Assembly (NCBI GenBank): GCA_910575585.1
Contig: CAJTGF010000001.1
Span: 310,197-374,196, forward strand
Reading direction: 5' to 3'
Source of the DNA: Clostridiaceae bacterium
GTDB lineage: Bacteria > Bacillota > Clostridia > Lachnospirales > Lachnospiraceae
DNA length: 64,000 bases
Of the stretch, positions 19,537 to 28,884 are shown piece after piece (the first letter of the stretch is position 1; every line of letters starts with the position of its first letter). The translations under genes and the position numbers were made by a program. The notes beneath the pieces are model-generated. The model saw only the letters and a list, made by a program, of their open reading frames with translations, was not told where the DNA came from and made no database searches.

Positions 19537-19698
19537 ATTGTAATTGAGGAAGGCGATGTTGTGGTGGGCCCGGGAGGATTGGACAGATCCTATAATGCGA
19601 TTATCATTTTGGACAGGGTAATTTATGACGGCCCAATCAAACAAGTGCAAAATGAAACCTTTGGCTATTTTAAATTACTAGGCGTGTTTGATAGCTGA
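19537..19698 (+). pseudogene. Unidentified coding-like fragment after the PLP enzyme
   Basis: 53 codons in the same frame as the preceding gene, directly after its TAA, without an ATG. The translation contains IEEGDVVVGPGGLDRSYNA and FGYFKLLGVFDS and ends at TGA 19696-19698. The EEGD/GP pattern is faintly like a KOW motif, but I cannot assign it. The rest of the gap up to the family A copy (19699-19821) is AT-rich with nothing recognisable. Confidence 0.3.
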
Positions 19699-19821
19699 TG
19701 ATGCTTTTGGACAGTAATTCGGGGGCTCACTTCCTAATTCTGTCATTTCACTTCCGCCATTTCAACAAAGAGAAAAAATGGATAGGCATTTATGCCAATA
19801 TCTTTCCATGCAGGAAACCAT

Positions 19822-20041
19822 TTAAGCAAGCAGACCTAAGCCAGCGAATCCTGCATTTGCCGTAGAGAGAGGCGGTCCCGTCCGGGTGAATATATGCCAT
19901 GGAGATGAGACCATAGAAAACAGGAGGGCCCAACCCCGAGTGTTTTCTGTTTTACTGGGCTCATCGGAATGTTTGGCATATCTGAACCCGGACGGGACCG
20001 CCTCTTTCTACGGCCTGCCACAACGCCGACTATATTGCAAT
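19822..20041 (+). repeat. Family A long hairpin repeat, copy 3 (forward, single)
   Basis: Ends are TTAAGCAAGCAGA (19822-19834) and a degraded right end near 20041. The stem starting GCCGTAGAGAGAGGCGG pairs over about 30 bp with its right arm (near 19993-20022), with one G-T wobble. The loop matches the others (ATATGCCATGGAGATGAGACC; GGGCTCATCGGAATGTTTGG). Unlike the other copies it has no mirror partner nearby. Confidence 0.82.
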
Positions 20042-20189
20042 CATGTAAAATCAAAAGTACCATTTTACCTGGATTAGGAAGATGCAAGAAAAAAGGCGCA
20101 GGCTTTAGCCATACCCTTTTCTTTGAACACATTACAAGATCACAAGCTCAAAAAAGCTTCGGCAGTCCATTTGGCAGAGAGGAGGCGCA

Positions 20190-21803
20190 ATGGAGATCAA
20201 CACAAAAAGGCGAAGGAAAGCAAACCTGGCGGTTGCGGCGCTGGCCGCGGTCCAGATCCTGGTCCTGCTTTTATTTGGAGGGCAGAAAAAGGGATACTTT
20301 ATCGACGAGATCTATTCCTGGGGATTGGCAAACAGCTACTACAAACCCTTTGTGGCGTCCTACGACGTGTTTGACAGGTGGGTCACAGAGGATGTGGCCG
20401 CAGACTACATGACGGTCCAGAAGGGGGAAAGGTTTGCCTACCAGTCGGTGTACTACAACCAGGCCCAGGATGTACATCCGCCTTTTTTCTATATGGCGCT
20501 GCACACCATCTGTTCGTTTACGCCTCAGGTCCACAGCAAATGGCAGGGGCTAATATTGAACGCGTTCTTTTACGGCGGATGTCTGTGGCTGGTCTTTCTC
20601 ACTGCCAGGAGCCTGACTGAGAGCCATAAGGCGGGATTGGCCGCCATGGCGGCGTGGGGCTTTTCCCCGGGAGGGCTTAGCACGGGGCTGTATATCCGCA
20701 TGTACATGATGATGACGTTTTTCACCATGGCCACCGTGTACCTCCATGTAAGGATGGCAAAGGACGGCCAGAGCTTGAAAAAACTTTTTCTCATCTGTCT
20801 GGTGACGTTTCTGGGGCTGCTGACCCAGTACTATTTCGTGTTTATGGCCTTCTTTTTGTCAGCGGTTTATGTGCTGTGGAAACTGTGGGGCAGAAGATGG
20901 AAGGAGGGAGCCGTGTATTCGGCGGCGCTTTTTGGCAGCGTGGGCCTTATGGCTGCGGCGTTTCCCGCCTGCATCACCCAGCTGACCAGGACGGATGAGT
21001 TTGTGGCCAATGAGACCAGGAACAATTTTATGAACGGCGGGGTGATTATCCGCAATCTGATTTCCTACCTTTCGGACATCAACATGGATTTCTTTGGAGG
21101 GAGGCTTCGGGAGGCGGCAGCGGCAGTCCTTGTTTTGGCAGTCCTGTGCCTTGCGCGAAGGAGGAAGGAACAAAGACTCTGGGAAAATGGCAGCGGTGAC
21201 CGTTTGGGCGCAGGGCTTTTGGCGGTGTGGAGTCTGTCGTTTTTGGCTGTGTCCATGGCCGCCGTTGTCACAGGCGTCCGGTATATCTACAATCTTTATC
21301 CTTTGTTTGTGGTGTTGGCGGTGTGGGTATTGGCAGCGATGATCAGGTGGGGATTTGGAGAGGGAAAAAGGGCAAAGGTTCTGCAGGCCGGGATGGGGGT
21401 CCTGGTTGGCGTCCTGTTTTTGAACGGGTATGGTCTTGGGTATGTGAGATATCTTTACCCGGAAAATGAGGAGCGGGTTCGTCTGGCCCGGGAGTATCAG
21501 GATCTGTACTGCCTGTATATCAACGACTATGAGAATGCGCCTTTGACCCAGGATCTGATGGAGCTTTTCGTTTTTGAGGGGCTGTATGTGATGCCCCAGG
21601 AGGAGATTGAACATGTTCAGGATGTTTTTGAGGGAAAGGATCTGAAAGCCGGACTGGTGGTGTATGTGGATACCGACGGGTTTTGGAGCAGCGGGTACGA
21701 CGCCGGTGAGGTGCTGGAACGGATAAAACAGCAGACAGGCGCCGCAGGGTATGAGTATCTTTACGGAAATGTGCTGTCAGACACGTATCTGTTAAGCTTT
21801 TGA
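20190..21803 (+). CDS. GT-C type membrane glycosyltransferase (PMT/ArnT-like)
   Basis: 537 residues with about ten or more membrane segments. The first external loop holds the acidic pair DEIYSWGLAN (about residue 33) and a second motif DVHPPFFYMALH (about 95), typical of GT39/GT83-like enzymes that use lipid-linked sugars outside the membrane. The C-terminal 110 residues are soluble. The sugar and acceptor are unknown; it may decorate a surface polymer, given the flippase and GT2 downstream beyond the L,D-transpeptidase. A hairpin terminator follows. Confidence 0.8.
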   Translation: MEINTKRRRKANLAVAALAAVQILVLLLFGGQKKGYFIDEIYSWGLANSYYKPFVASYDVFDRWVTEDVAADYMTVQKGERFAYQSVYYNQAQDVHPPFFYMALHTICSFTPQVHSKWQGLILNAFFYGGCLWLVFLTARSLTESHKAGLAAMAAWGFSPGGLSTGLYIRMYMMMTFFTMATVYLHVRMAKDGQSLKKLFLICLVTFLGLLTQYYFVFMAFFLSAVYVLWKLWGRRWKEGAVYSAALFGSVGLMAAAFPACITQLTRTDEFVANETRNNFMNGGVIIRNLISYLSDINMDFFGGRLREAAAAVLVLAVLCLARRRKEQRLWENGSGDRLGAGLLAVWSLSFLAVSMAAVVTGVRYIYNLYPLFVVLAVWVLAAMIRWGFGEGKRAKVLQAGMGVLVGVLFLNGYGLGYVRYLYPENEERVRLAREYQDLYCLYINDYENAPLTQDLMELFVFEGLYVMPQEEIEHVQDVFEGKDLKAGLVVYVDTDGFWSSGYDAGEVLERIKQQTGAAGYEYLYGNVLSDTYLLSF

Positions 21804-21827
21804 ACCTTACAGTACAAGACGCAAAAA

Positions 21828-21871
21828 GGGAAGGCCCCCGCCGATGTCGGCAGGGGCCTTCCTTTTTTATC
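21828..21871. terminator. Bidirectional terminator
   Basis: GGAAGGCCCCCGCCGA / TCGGCAGGGGCCTTCC hairpin with an A-run before and T-run after. It serves the converging GT-C and L,D-transpeptidase genes. Confidence 0.85.
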
Positions 21872-21887
21872 ATAATGTGTTAAGAGA

Positions 21888-23288
21888 TCACTGCTGCTGT
21901 CCGTACTGGGCCACAGCTACAGGGTCCGTAGGATCCCAATGCTGATCGCTGGGGATTACTTCCTCGATGGCAGGTCTCTCGTAAGGACCCGGGATCAGGG
22001 AATTGTAAACTTCCACCGTGGTGCCGATGGGGCAGTTGTCGTAGATCCACTTTGCATCCCCGGAGGTGAAGCGGATGCAGCCTGCGGAGCGGGCTACGCC
22101 CAGATAGTTGTAAGTCTCCGGCCACATGGTATTCACATCCGCTCTGTCGTAGATGATGGAGTGGAACAGAAAACTAAGCCCGGACCCCAGGCGTGTGGCA
22201 TACTGACAGGACACGCCGCTGTTCATCAGACGCCAGCGGTACTTCTCCGGTGTGCGGAACGTTCCCACAGGCGTGTCGTCACCGCAGGAGCACAGGAAAG
22301 ATTTTAACGGGATGATGTAGCCGTTGGCTCCGTCCTGGACGTACACGGTGGTGGTGTTCATCTCCTTATTGATGCGCAGGAGGAACGGGCCGTTGGCCCC
22401 GATCAATGGCTCCAGATCCTGGACAAGCTTTCCGTCCTCGGCGAAATAGTACTTATAGCCGTCTATGTACTGCCAGCCTGTGACAGGGTAGGAGTCCACA
22501 AAGTAGTAGCGGTCATTGCCCAGCCAGCCCCATCCCGTAAAGTTGGAGCCGTCGCCGTGGATGTAGCGCAGAGCGCCGTCAATGGTCTGGATGCCGTCGG
22601 CGTGGTCGGAGACGACGGGCTTGGCCATATCCAGAGACGGTGTGTCCCCTTTGCGGAAGAAGGCCATGCGGAATGCCTTTAAGGGCATGCCCTTGTTGAT
22701 GGAACCTACGGTGGCGCCGTTCTTACCCCACCCGGTCTGGGTTTCGTCGGCGAACATGCCGCTGTAGTAGATGTCCATATTGTTGCCTACGGCGCCGCTG
22801 AAGCGGATCTGGACAGCCTCAATGGGGGCGAAGTCCGCCGGGATGTTGGTCTGCTGACCGTTCATAACCCAGTTTGTCCAGCCGTTGGTGGACGTGTAGG
22901 CCCGGTACAGGATGTTGCCCACCGCGTTCTCCATAAAGATGGAGATGGAATAAAAAGTCTGGTCGCCCGCGTCGCACCACTGGTCGTTGACAAATGGCTG
23001 GGACCACTGATGCTGGCTAAGCAGTACCGTGGTCTGGAGACGGGGCATCTGGATGATTCTGTCTGACTGGGGAGCCTCTGCCTCTGGCGGGGTCTCCGGA
23101 ACTGCCTCCTCTGGCGGCGTCTGGTTATCCTCCTGGCTTGCAGCTGGGGTCTCTTCCTGGAGTCCAGGGTTGAGATTCGGGTCAAAGCCGGGTCCCACGT
23201 TATTCGCTGCAAGGGAACACAGGGAGCTGTTCAGTGCCATGACGCCGGTTAACAGCAGTGTCAGCTGCAATTTCCTTGTTTTTTTCAT
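21888..23288 (-). CDS. Secreted L,D-transpeptidase (YkuD) with cell-wall-binding repeats
   Basis: 466 residues. Signal peptide at 1-28 (MKKTRKLQLTLLLTGVMALN), a Pro/Glu-rich linker (about 35-75), a beta-rich region (about 80-240), choline/cell-wall-binding-type repeats (WGWLGNDRYYFVDSYPVTGW, YIDGYKYYFAEDGKLV, about 250-290) and a YkuD domain (about 300-430) with catalytic histidine FHSIIYD and cysteine ARSAGCIRF. It makes 3-3 peptidoglycan cross-links or anchors proteins to the wall. It runs opposite to the polymer genes around it. A second YkuD protein lies at 56150. Confidence 0.92.
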   Translation of the reverse strand: MKKTRKLQLTLLLTGVMALNSSLCSLAANNVGPGFDPNLNPGLQEETPAASQEDNQTPPEEAVPETPPEAEAPQSDRIIQMPRLQTTVLLSQHQWSQPFVNDQWCDAGDQTFYSISIFMENAVGNILYRAYTSTNGWTNWVMNGQQTNIPADFAPIEAVQIRFSGAVGNNMDIYYSGMFADETQTGWGKNGATVGSINKGMPLKAFRMAFFRKGDTPSLDMAKPVVSDHADGIQTIDGALRYIHGDGSNFTGWGWLGNDRYYFVDSYPVTGWQYIDGYKYYFAEDGKLVQDLEPLIGANGPFLLRINKEMNTTTVYVQDGANGYIIPLKSFLCSCGDDTPVGTFRTPEKYRWRLMNSGVSCQYATRLGSGLSFLFHSIIYDRADVNTMWPETYNYLGVARSAGCIRFTSGDAKWIYDNCPIGTTVEVYNSLIPGPYERPAIEEVIPSDQHWDPTDPVAVAQYGQQQ

Positions 23289-23443
23289 ACAAAAACCTCC
23301 TAAACAATAGTGTCCTTTGTTAATTTATCACATTTATGCAAAAAAAGCCATATAGGATTTACATTTTTTGGGGAATCATGTAAAATGAAAGGTATTGGCA
23401 AAGGAATCGTAAGAATAATGTCATACTTTGTTGAGGAGAAGAG

Positions 23444-24877
23444 ATGAAGCAGAAAGTAATAGCGGGATTGTTCTGGAAGATCTTGGAGAACGGAGGCTCC
23501 CAGGGCGTCCAGTTTGTGGCGGCCATCCTGCTGGCAAGGCTTTTGACCCCGGCGGAGTACGGCACGGTGGGTATTATCATGATTTTTATCACCATTGCCA
23601 ACGTGATCGTGCAAAACGGGTTCAGCACGGCCCTGATCCAGAGGCGGCAGGCGGACGAGACGGATTTTTCGTCGGTGTTTTTTTTCAGCCTTGGGGCGGC
23701 TTTTGGGATGTACGGCCTGTTGTGGGCCGCGGCTCCAAGGATCGCCGGGTTTTATGCCATAGAAGAATTGTCAAAGATCATCAGGGTCCTGGCTCTTGTG
23801 CTGTTTCCCGGGGCAGTGATCTCGGTGCAGACGGCATGGGTGTCCAGGAAGATGGAATTTAAGGGATTGTTTGTGTCCACCTTCGGGGCGTCCGTGATCT
23901 CGGGCGCTGTCAGCATCTTTATGGCGTATGAGGGATTTGGCGTATGGGCCATGGTGGGACAGCAGCTGGCCTACTATGTGGCGCTGACGGCCGCGCTCTT
24001 TGTCGCCGTGTCCTGGAAGCCGGCTTTTTTATTTGCCTGGGAGAGCATCCGGCAGCTTCTTGGGTTTGGGTGGAAGCTTTTGGCCGCGTCTCTTCTTGAC
24101 ACGCTGTTTACCAACCTTTACGGCCTTATTATGGGAAAGATCTACAATGAGGACGTGCTGGGGACCTACAACCGGGGGGAGCAGTTCCCAAAGCTGATCA
24201 TAAGCAACTTAGGGGCGGCCATCCAGTCGGTGCTCCTGCCGGCCTTTTCCCAGAGCCAGGGGGACAGGGCGGCCATGAAGGGGATGCTGCGCCGGGCGGT
24301 GAAGCTTGGCGCCTTTCTGGCGTTGCCTATGCTTTTTGGCCTGTGCGCCGTGGCGGACACCCTGGTGCTGGCCCTTTTGGGGGAGAAATGGACGGCCTGC
24401 GTGCCTTATCTGCGGATCATGTGCGTCGCCTACTCATTCTGGCCGATCCATATCACCAATCTGCAGGCCGTCAACGCGGCAGGCCGCAGCGATATCTTTC
24501 TTAAACTGGAGATCGTAAAAAAAGTCATGGGTCTTGGAGGTCTGATCCTGGGAATCCGGTTCGGCCCTGTGATACTGATCGCCATCAAGGCGGGGATGGA
24601 TTTTCTCACTACCTTCGTCAATGCCTGGCCCAATAAAAAGCTGCTGGGATACGGGATTTTCCGCCAGTGGGCAGACATCCTGCCGTCGGCCATCTTGTCT
24701 CTGGCCATGGCCCTGGCAGTGTATATGGTGGGGCTTATAGCGCCGGGGGGAGCGTGGATGCGGCTGGGGATCCAGGTTATGTGCGGCGCAGGGATCTATG
24801 TGACCGCGGCGGCGGCGTTTCATATGGAAAGTTTTTTGTATCTGCTGGGGATAATAAGGAGAAAGCGGGATCAATAG
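23444..24877 (+). CDS. Polysaccharide flippase (Wzx/MVF-type)
   Basis: 477 residues, about 12-14 membrane segments, in the oligosaccharide flippase family: N-terminal GLFWKILENGGSQGVQFV and LLARLLTPAEYGTVGII are diagnostic, resembling WzxC-type proteins. It moves lipid-linked repeat units across the membrane for a capsule, exopolysaccharide or wall polymer. GAGGAGAAG precedes the ATG. The GT2 gene follows after 27 bases. Confidence 0.9.
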   Translation: MKQKVIAGLFWKILENGGSQGVQFVAAILLARLLTPAEYGTVGIIMIFITIANVIVQNGFSTALIQRRQADETDFSSVFFFSLGAAFGMYGLLWAAAPRIAGFYAIEELSKIIRVLALVLFPGAVISVQTAWVSRKMEFKGLFVSTFGASVISGAVSIFMAYEGFGVWAMVGQQLAYYVALTAALFVAVSWKPAFLFAWESIRQLLGFGWKLLAASLLDTLFTNLYGLIMGKIYNEDVLGTYNRGEQFPKLIISNLGAAIQSVLLPAFSQSQGDRAAMKGMLRRAVKLGAFLALPMLFGLCAVADTLVLALLGEKWTACVPYLRIMCVAYSFWPIHITNLQAVNAAGRSDIFLKLEIVKKVMGLGGLILGIRFGPVILIAIKAGMDFLTTFVNAWPNKKLLGYGIFRQWADILPSAILSLAMALAVYMVGLIAPGGAWMRLGIQVMCGAGIYVTAAAAFHMESFLYLLGIIRRKRDQ

Positions 24878-24904
24878 CCGCTGGCAAAGGAGTAAAATAA
24901 GCGC

Positions 24905-25921
24905 ATGAGCATGGAGATAGACGAAAAAAGGAAACAAAACAGCGGGGAGCCTTTGGTAAGCATCTGCTGTCTTACTTACAACCACGAGGCGTACATCAGG
25001 GATGCCCTGGAGGGATTTTTAAAGCAGAAGGTGCCGTTTTCCTATGAGATCCTGATCTATGACGACGCCTCCACAGACGGGACGGCGGATATCATCAGGG
25101 CCTACCACAAGATTTACCCGGACATTATCAGGCCGATTTTGCAGACCGAGAACCAGTACTCCAAGGGGATCACAAATCCCAGCGGGGCCTTTAATTTTCC
25201 CAGGATCCGGGGGAAGTACGCGGCCATGTGCGAGGGGGACGATTACTGGACGGATCCGGACAAGCTGCGGCGGCAGGTGGAGTATCTTGAGGTTCATCCC
25301 GGCTGCAGCCTGTGCTTTCACAGCGCCAGGATCCTTACGGTGGACGGGTCCATATCCGACAGACGGATGCGCCCCTACCGAAGGGACCGGCAGGTGAGCC
25401 CCCAGGAGATGATCGATAAAAGCTGCGGGTATCCCACGGCTTCCATGGTGTTTCGCAGTAAGCTGGTAAATCAGCTGCCTTCCTATTATACGGAATGTCC
25501 TGTGGGGGATACGCCGCTGCAGCTGATGGCGGCCGCGGCGGGATACGGTTTTTATATGGACAGGGATATGAGCGTTTACCGGGTGGGAGGCGCTTCTTCC
25601 TGGACCGCGGCGGAAAAGAGGGGCGACTATGAGGCAAAGCAGAGGATATATTGTGAGAACATGAAAAGGACCTACCTGGATTTTGACAAGGCCACAGGCA
25701 GGCGGTTCCATGAGGCGGTGAAAAGCGCGGCAAGGCGCACCTGGTTTCTGACCAAGGTAAATACCAGAAAGTACAAGGTGGTCTTAAGCCGCGGATACCG
25801 CCGGTACTATAAAGAACTGACAGGGCGCACCCGGTTTTACATCACCCTGGAGGCCAGGCTGCCCCGGGTCTACGGGCTGCTTTCGCGGATCGCCGCAAAG
25901 ACAAGGAGTGGGAAGTCATGA
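24905..25921 (+). CDS. Glycosyltransferase family 2
   Basis: 338 residues with a GT-A fold: VSICCLTYNHEAYIRDAL at the N-terminus, nucleotide/metal region YDDASTDGTADI, the acceptor-side motif MCEGDDYWTDPDKL and a C-terminal basic tail. Cytosolic, adds a sugar to a lipid-linked intermediate. The donor sugar cannot be deduced. Its stop overlaps the ATP-grasp gene start (ATGA), so the pair is probably co-translated. Confidence 0.9.
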   Translation: MSMEIDEKRKQNSGEPLVSICCLTYNHEAYIRDALEGFLKQKVPFSYEILIYDDASTDGTADIIRAYHKIYPDIIRPILQTENQYSKGITNPSGAFNFPRIRGKYAAMCEGDDYWTDPDKLRRQVEYLEVHPGCSLCFHSARILTVDGSISDRRMRPYRRDRQVSPQEMIDKSCGYPTASMVFRSKLVNQLPSYYTECPVGDTPLQLMAAAAGYGFYMDRDMSVYRVGGASSWTAAEKRGDYEAKQRIYCENMKRTYLDFDKATGRRFHEAVKSAARRTWFLTKVNTRKYKVVLSRGYRRYYKELTGRTRFYITLEARLPRVYGLLSRIAAKTRSGKS

Positions 25922-26931
25922 ATATACTGCTTACCAGCGCAGGAAGACGGACGTATTTGGTGGAATATTTTAAGGAGGCGCTTCATATGGCCGGGGAGCC
26001 GGGGCTGGTTCACGCGGCCAACAGCAAAGTAAGCCCGGCATTTTTTGCGGCGGACAGACAGGTGGTGACGCCTTTGATCTACAGCAAGGAATACATTCCG
26101 TTTCTGCTGGATTACTGCCGAAAGTGGGAGATCCGGCTTTTGATCCCTTTGTTTGACATCGACCTTCCGGTGCTGGCCGCTTTTCGGGAAGACTTTGAGC
26201 GTCAGGGGACCATGGTGGTGACGGGGGATGTCCAGGCGGTGGATATCTGCAACGACAAGTGGAAGACGTACCAAACCCTGACCCGGCAGGGCATCGCCAC
26301 GCCGAAAAGCTGGCTGGACGTCAATGAGGTAAGCAAGGCCCAAAAGGCGGGCCTGGCATCCTACCCCTTTATTTTAAAACCGCGGTGGGGCATGGGCTCT
26401 CTGTCAGTGTACCAGGCCGATGATGAGCAGGAGCTTTTTGTTTTGGACAGGAAGATCCGGCGGGAGATCCAGGACAGCTATCTAAGGTATGAGGCGGTCA
26501 GGGATCCGGCCAACGTGATCATCCAGGAAATGATCAAAGGGCAGGAGCTGGGGCTTGACGTGGTCAACGATCTTAAGGGGGAGCTGCGGGTGGTGGTGGC
26601 AAAGCGCAAGAACGCCATGCGGGCCGGGGAGACCGACGAGTCGGAGACTGTGGAGGACAAAGAGCTGGAGGATCTTGGCAGGCGTCTGTCGGGCCTTTTG
26701 CGCCACCGGGGGAACCTGGACGTGGATGTGCTGGGGGAAAAAGGGAGGTATTCTGTGCTGGAGATGAACGCCAGGTTCGGAGGCGGCTATCCTTTCAGCC
26801 ACGCGGCCGGCCTTAACCTGCCCTACGCCCTGGTGATGTGGGCTTTGGGAAAGGAGCCGGAGGAAGCATGTTTAAGAGCCAGGGCCGGCGTTGTGGCCTT
26901 AAAGGATATCCGGCTGCTGGTGTGGGGGTGA
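25918..26931 (+). CDS. ATP-grasp domain protein, carbamoyl-phosphate-synthase-like
   Basis: 337 residues. An N-terminal pre-ATP-grasp region (MNILLTSAGRRTYLVEYF), then an ATP-grasp fold: YPFILKPRWGMGSLSVY (about 142-158), VIIQEMIKGQELGLDVVND (about 200) and the metal site VLEMNARFGGGYPFSHAAG (about 278). Such enzymes ligate a carboxylate to an amine through an acyl phosphate. Next to a glycosyltransferase and flippase it probably adds an amino-acid-like or acyl group to a polymer precursor. This is inference; the substrate is unknown. Confidence 0.82.
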   Translation: MNILLTSAGRRTYLVEYFKEALHMAGEPGLVHAANSKVSPAFFAADRQVVTPLIYSKEYIPFLLDYCRKWEIRLLIPLFDIDLPVLAAFREDFERQGTMVVTGDVQAVDICNDKWKTYQTLTRQGIATPKSWLDVNEVSKAQKAGLASYPFILKPRWGMGSLSVYQADDEQELFVLDRKIRREIQDSYLRYEAVRDPANVIIQEMIKGQELGLDVVNDLKGELRVVVAKRKNAMRAGETDESETVEDKELEDLGRRLSGLLRHRGNLDVDVLGEKGRYSVLEMNARFGGGYPFSHAAGLNLPYALVMWALGKEPEEACLRARAGVVALKDIRLLVWG

Positions 26932-26958
26932 CAGCGGCCCGGTATTGGAAGAAAGGCT

Positions 26959-26989
26959 GTAACAGTTCAAGGGTTATCTGAACTGTTAC
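26959..26989. repeat. Family C short hairpin, copy 1
   Basis: GTAACAGTTCA and TGAACTGTTAC form a perfect 11-bp stem around AGGGTTATC. The same sequence with one change recurs at 40118-40148. It may also end transcription of the polymer genes, but no T-run follows. Confidence 0.6.
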
Positions 26990-27018
26990 GAAAGGCTGGA
27001 AAAAGTTTCATCTTAGCA

Positions 27019-27047
27019 TTGACTTTTTCTTGACAAAGTGAGATAAT
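27019..27047 (+). promoter_or_regulatory. Promoter of pckA
   Basis: TTGACT (27019-27024), 17-bp spacer, GATAAT (27042-27047). A second TTGACA overlaps at 27030. AAGGAGG precedes the start codon. Confidence 0.55.
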
Positions 27048-27085
27048 GAACTCAAATTTTGTTTTTCAAATTAAGGAGGATCAGA

Positions 27086-28783
27086 ATGTCAACAAAAGCT
27101 TATTACCCAATTAGCGAAATCGGAGCAGGCAAGCCAGGATTTTCCACTACCAGATCCATCATCGAAGCTGCCTTCTACGGAAACAATGTGATTAAGGTAA
27201 ACACCTTGAAAGAGGCTTATGAGTTAGCAAAGAATTCTCCGGGAACGGTTGTAACGGATATGCCCGTATATAGAGGCGAGGAGTTCGGCCTTGAGAAGGA
27301 CGCCAAGGTGCTTCTGTTCAACGACGGAGCCATCACCGGACGCTACGCTACGGCCCGCCGCATTTCTGGTGAGCCAGGGGTGAACTGCGCGGCCCTTGAC
27401 CGTGTGGCCATGGACGCTGTCTATGAGTCCCGCTGGAAGACCATGTATCATGCAGAGGTGTTTGTGGGCCTTGATCCGGAGTTTATGGTGAAAGCGCATC
27501 TTCTGATCCCGGAGGGCGAAGAGAACATTATGTACAACTGGATGCTGAACTTCCAGTACATGTCCGACGAGTATGTAAAGATGTACAAGAACTCCAAGCC
27601 TGTAGGCGACGGAAAGGAAGCGGATATCTTCATCTTCTCCGATCCCCAGTGGACCGGCTCCGACCGTCCCAACGTGTCTCTGGACTGCCTGTCTGATCCT
27701 CAGAAGAAGACGCTTTGCTACTTTAACACCGAGACCAACTGCGCCTGCATCCTGGGCATGAGATACTTCGGCGAGCACAAGAAGGGGACTCTGACCATGG
27801 CATGGGCCATTGCCAACCGCAACGGCTACGCTTCCTGCCACGGCGGACAGAAAGAGTATACGTTGGCTGACGGCAGCAAGTACGTTGCTTCCGTATACGG
27901 CCTGTCCGGCTCCGGCAAGTCCACGCTGACCCACGCAAAGCACGGCGGAAAGTATGAGATCAAGGTACTTCACGACGACGCGTTTATCATCAACACCGAT
28001 ACCTGCGCTTCCATTGCCCTGGAGCCTACGTATTTTGATAAGACAGCCGATTATCCCACAGGCTGCGCGGACAACAAGTATCTGTTAACGGCTCAGAACT
28101 GTTCCGCCACTCTGGACGAGGAGGGCAAGATCCAGCTGGTGACCGAGGACATCCGCAACGGCAACGGCCGCGCCATCAAGTCCAAACTGTGGTCTCCGAA
28201 CCGGGTGGACAAGATTGACGCTCCGGTTAACGCCATCTTCTGGATCATGAAGGATCCGACGATCCCGCCGGTAGTGAAGCTGAAAGGCGCTTCCCTGGCA
28301 TCGGTTATGGGCGCGACTCTGGCTACCAAGCGTTCTTCTGCAGAGCGTCTTGCTCCAGGCGTGGATCCCAACAAGCTGGTTGTGGTTCCCTACGCCAATC
28401 CATTTCGGACCTATCCTCTGGCCAACGACTATGAGAAGTTCAAAAAGCTGGTTGAGGAGAAGAACGTGGACTGCTACATTGTCAATACTGGCGATTTCAT
28501 GGGCAAGAAGGTAAAACCATCGGATACCCTTGGCATCCTGGAGGCCATTGTGGAGGGGACAGCCAAGTTCCATCAGTGGGGACCGTTCTCTGACATCGAG
28601 ATCCTTGACTGGGAGGGCTTTGTGCCGGATATGAACGACGCGGACTATGTAGGTCAGTTAAAGGCCCGCATGAACGACCGTGTCAATGAGATCAAGGAAT
28701 TTGCCACTGCAAAAGAGGGCTACGACAAACTTCCGGACGACGCGCTGGCAGCTCTGGAGAAAGTGGTAGCGGAACTGAAATAA
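27086..28783 (+). CDS. pckA: Phosphoenolpyruvate carboxykinase (ATP)
   Basis: 565 residues. Interconverts oxaloacetate and PEP with ATP/ADP, in anaerobes often running toward oxaloacetate. P-loop YGLSGSGKSTLTHAKHG (about 272-288), the following metal/substrate site VLHDDAF, and RYATARRISGEPG near the N-terminus. It belongs to the divergent PEPCK branch common in Clostridia. Strong Shine-Dalgarno (AAGGAGG) and different codon use from its neighbours (more C-ending, ribosomal-like) suggest high expression. Start ATG 27086; the frame is open to 27059. Confidence 0.95.
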   Translation: MSTKAYYPISEIGAGKPGFSTTRSIIEAAFYGNNVIKVNTLKEAYELAKNSPGTVVTDMPVYRGEEFGLEKDAKVLLFNDGAITGRYATARRISGEPGVNCAALDRVAMDAVYESRWKTMYHAEVFVGLDPEFMVKAHLLIPEGEENIMYNWMLNFQYMSDEYVKMYKNSKPVGDGKEADIFIFSDPQWTGSDRPNVSLDCLSDPQKKTLCYFNTETNCACILGMRYFGEHKKGTLTMAWAIANRNGYASCHGGQKEYTLADGSKYVASVYGLSGSGKSTLTHAKHGGKYEIKVLHDDAFIINTDTCASIALEPTYFDKTADYPTGCADNKYLLTAQNCSATLDEEGKIQLVTEDIRNGNGRAIKSKLWSPNRVDKIDAPVNAIFWIMKDPTIPPVVKLKGASLASVMGATLATKRSSAERLAPGVDPNKLVVVPYANPFRTYPLANDYEKFKKLVEEKNVDCYIVNTGDFMGKKVKPSDTLGILEAIVEGTAKFHQWGPFSDIEILDWEGFVPDMNDADYVGQLKARMNDRVNEIKEFATAKEGYDKLPDDALAALEKVVAELK

Positions 28784-28806
28784 GGGAATTTTATGTTCAA
28801 TAAAGG

Positions 28807-28838
28807 GGGACGCAGCTATAGCTGCGTCCTTTTTTCAG
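28807..28838 (+). terminator. Terminator after pckA
   Basis: GGACGCAGCTATAGCTGCGTCC hairpin followed by TTTTTT. Confidence 0.85.
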
Positions 28839-28884
28839 ATAGCATTATGACCACAGCCTGGCTTTTAAAGAAGAGGAGGGAGAA

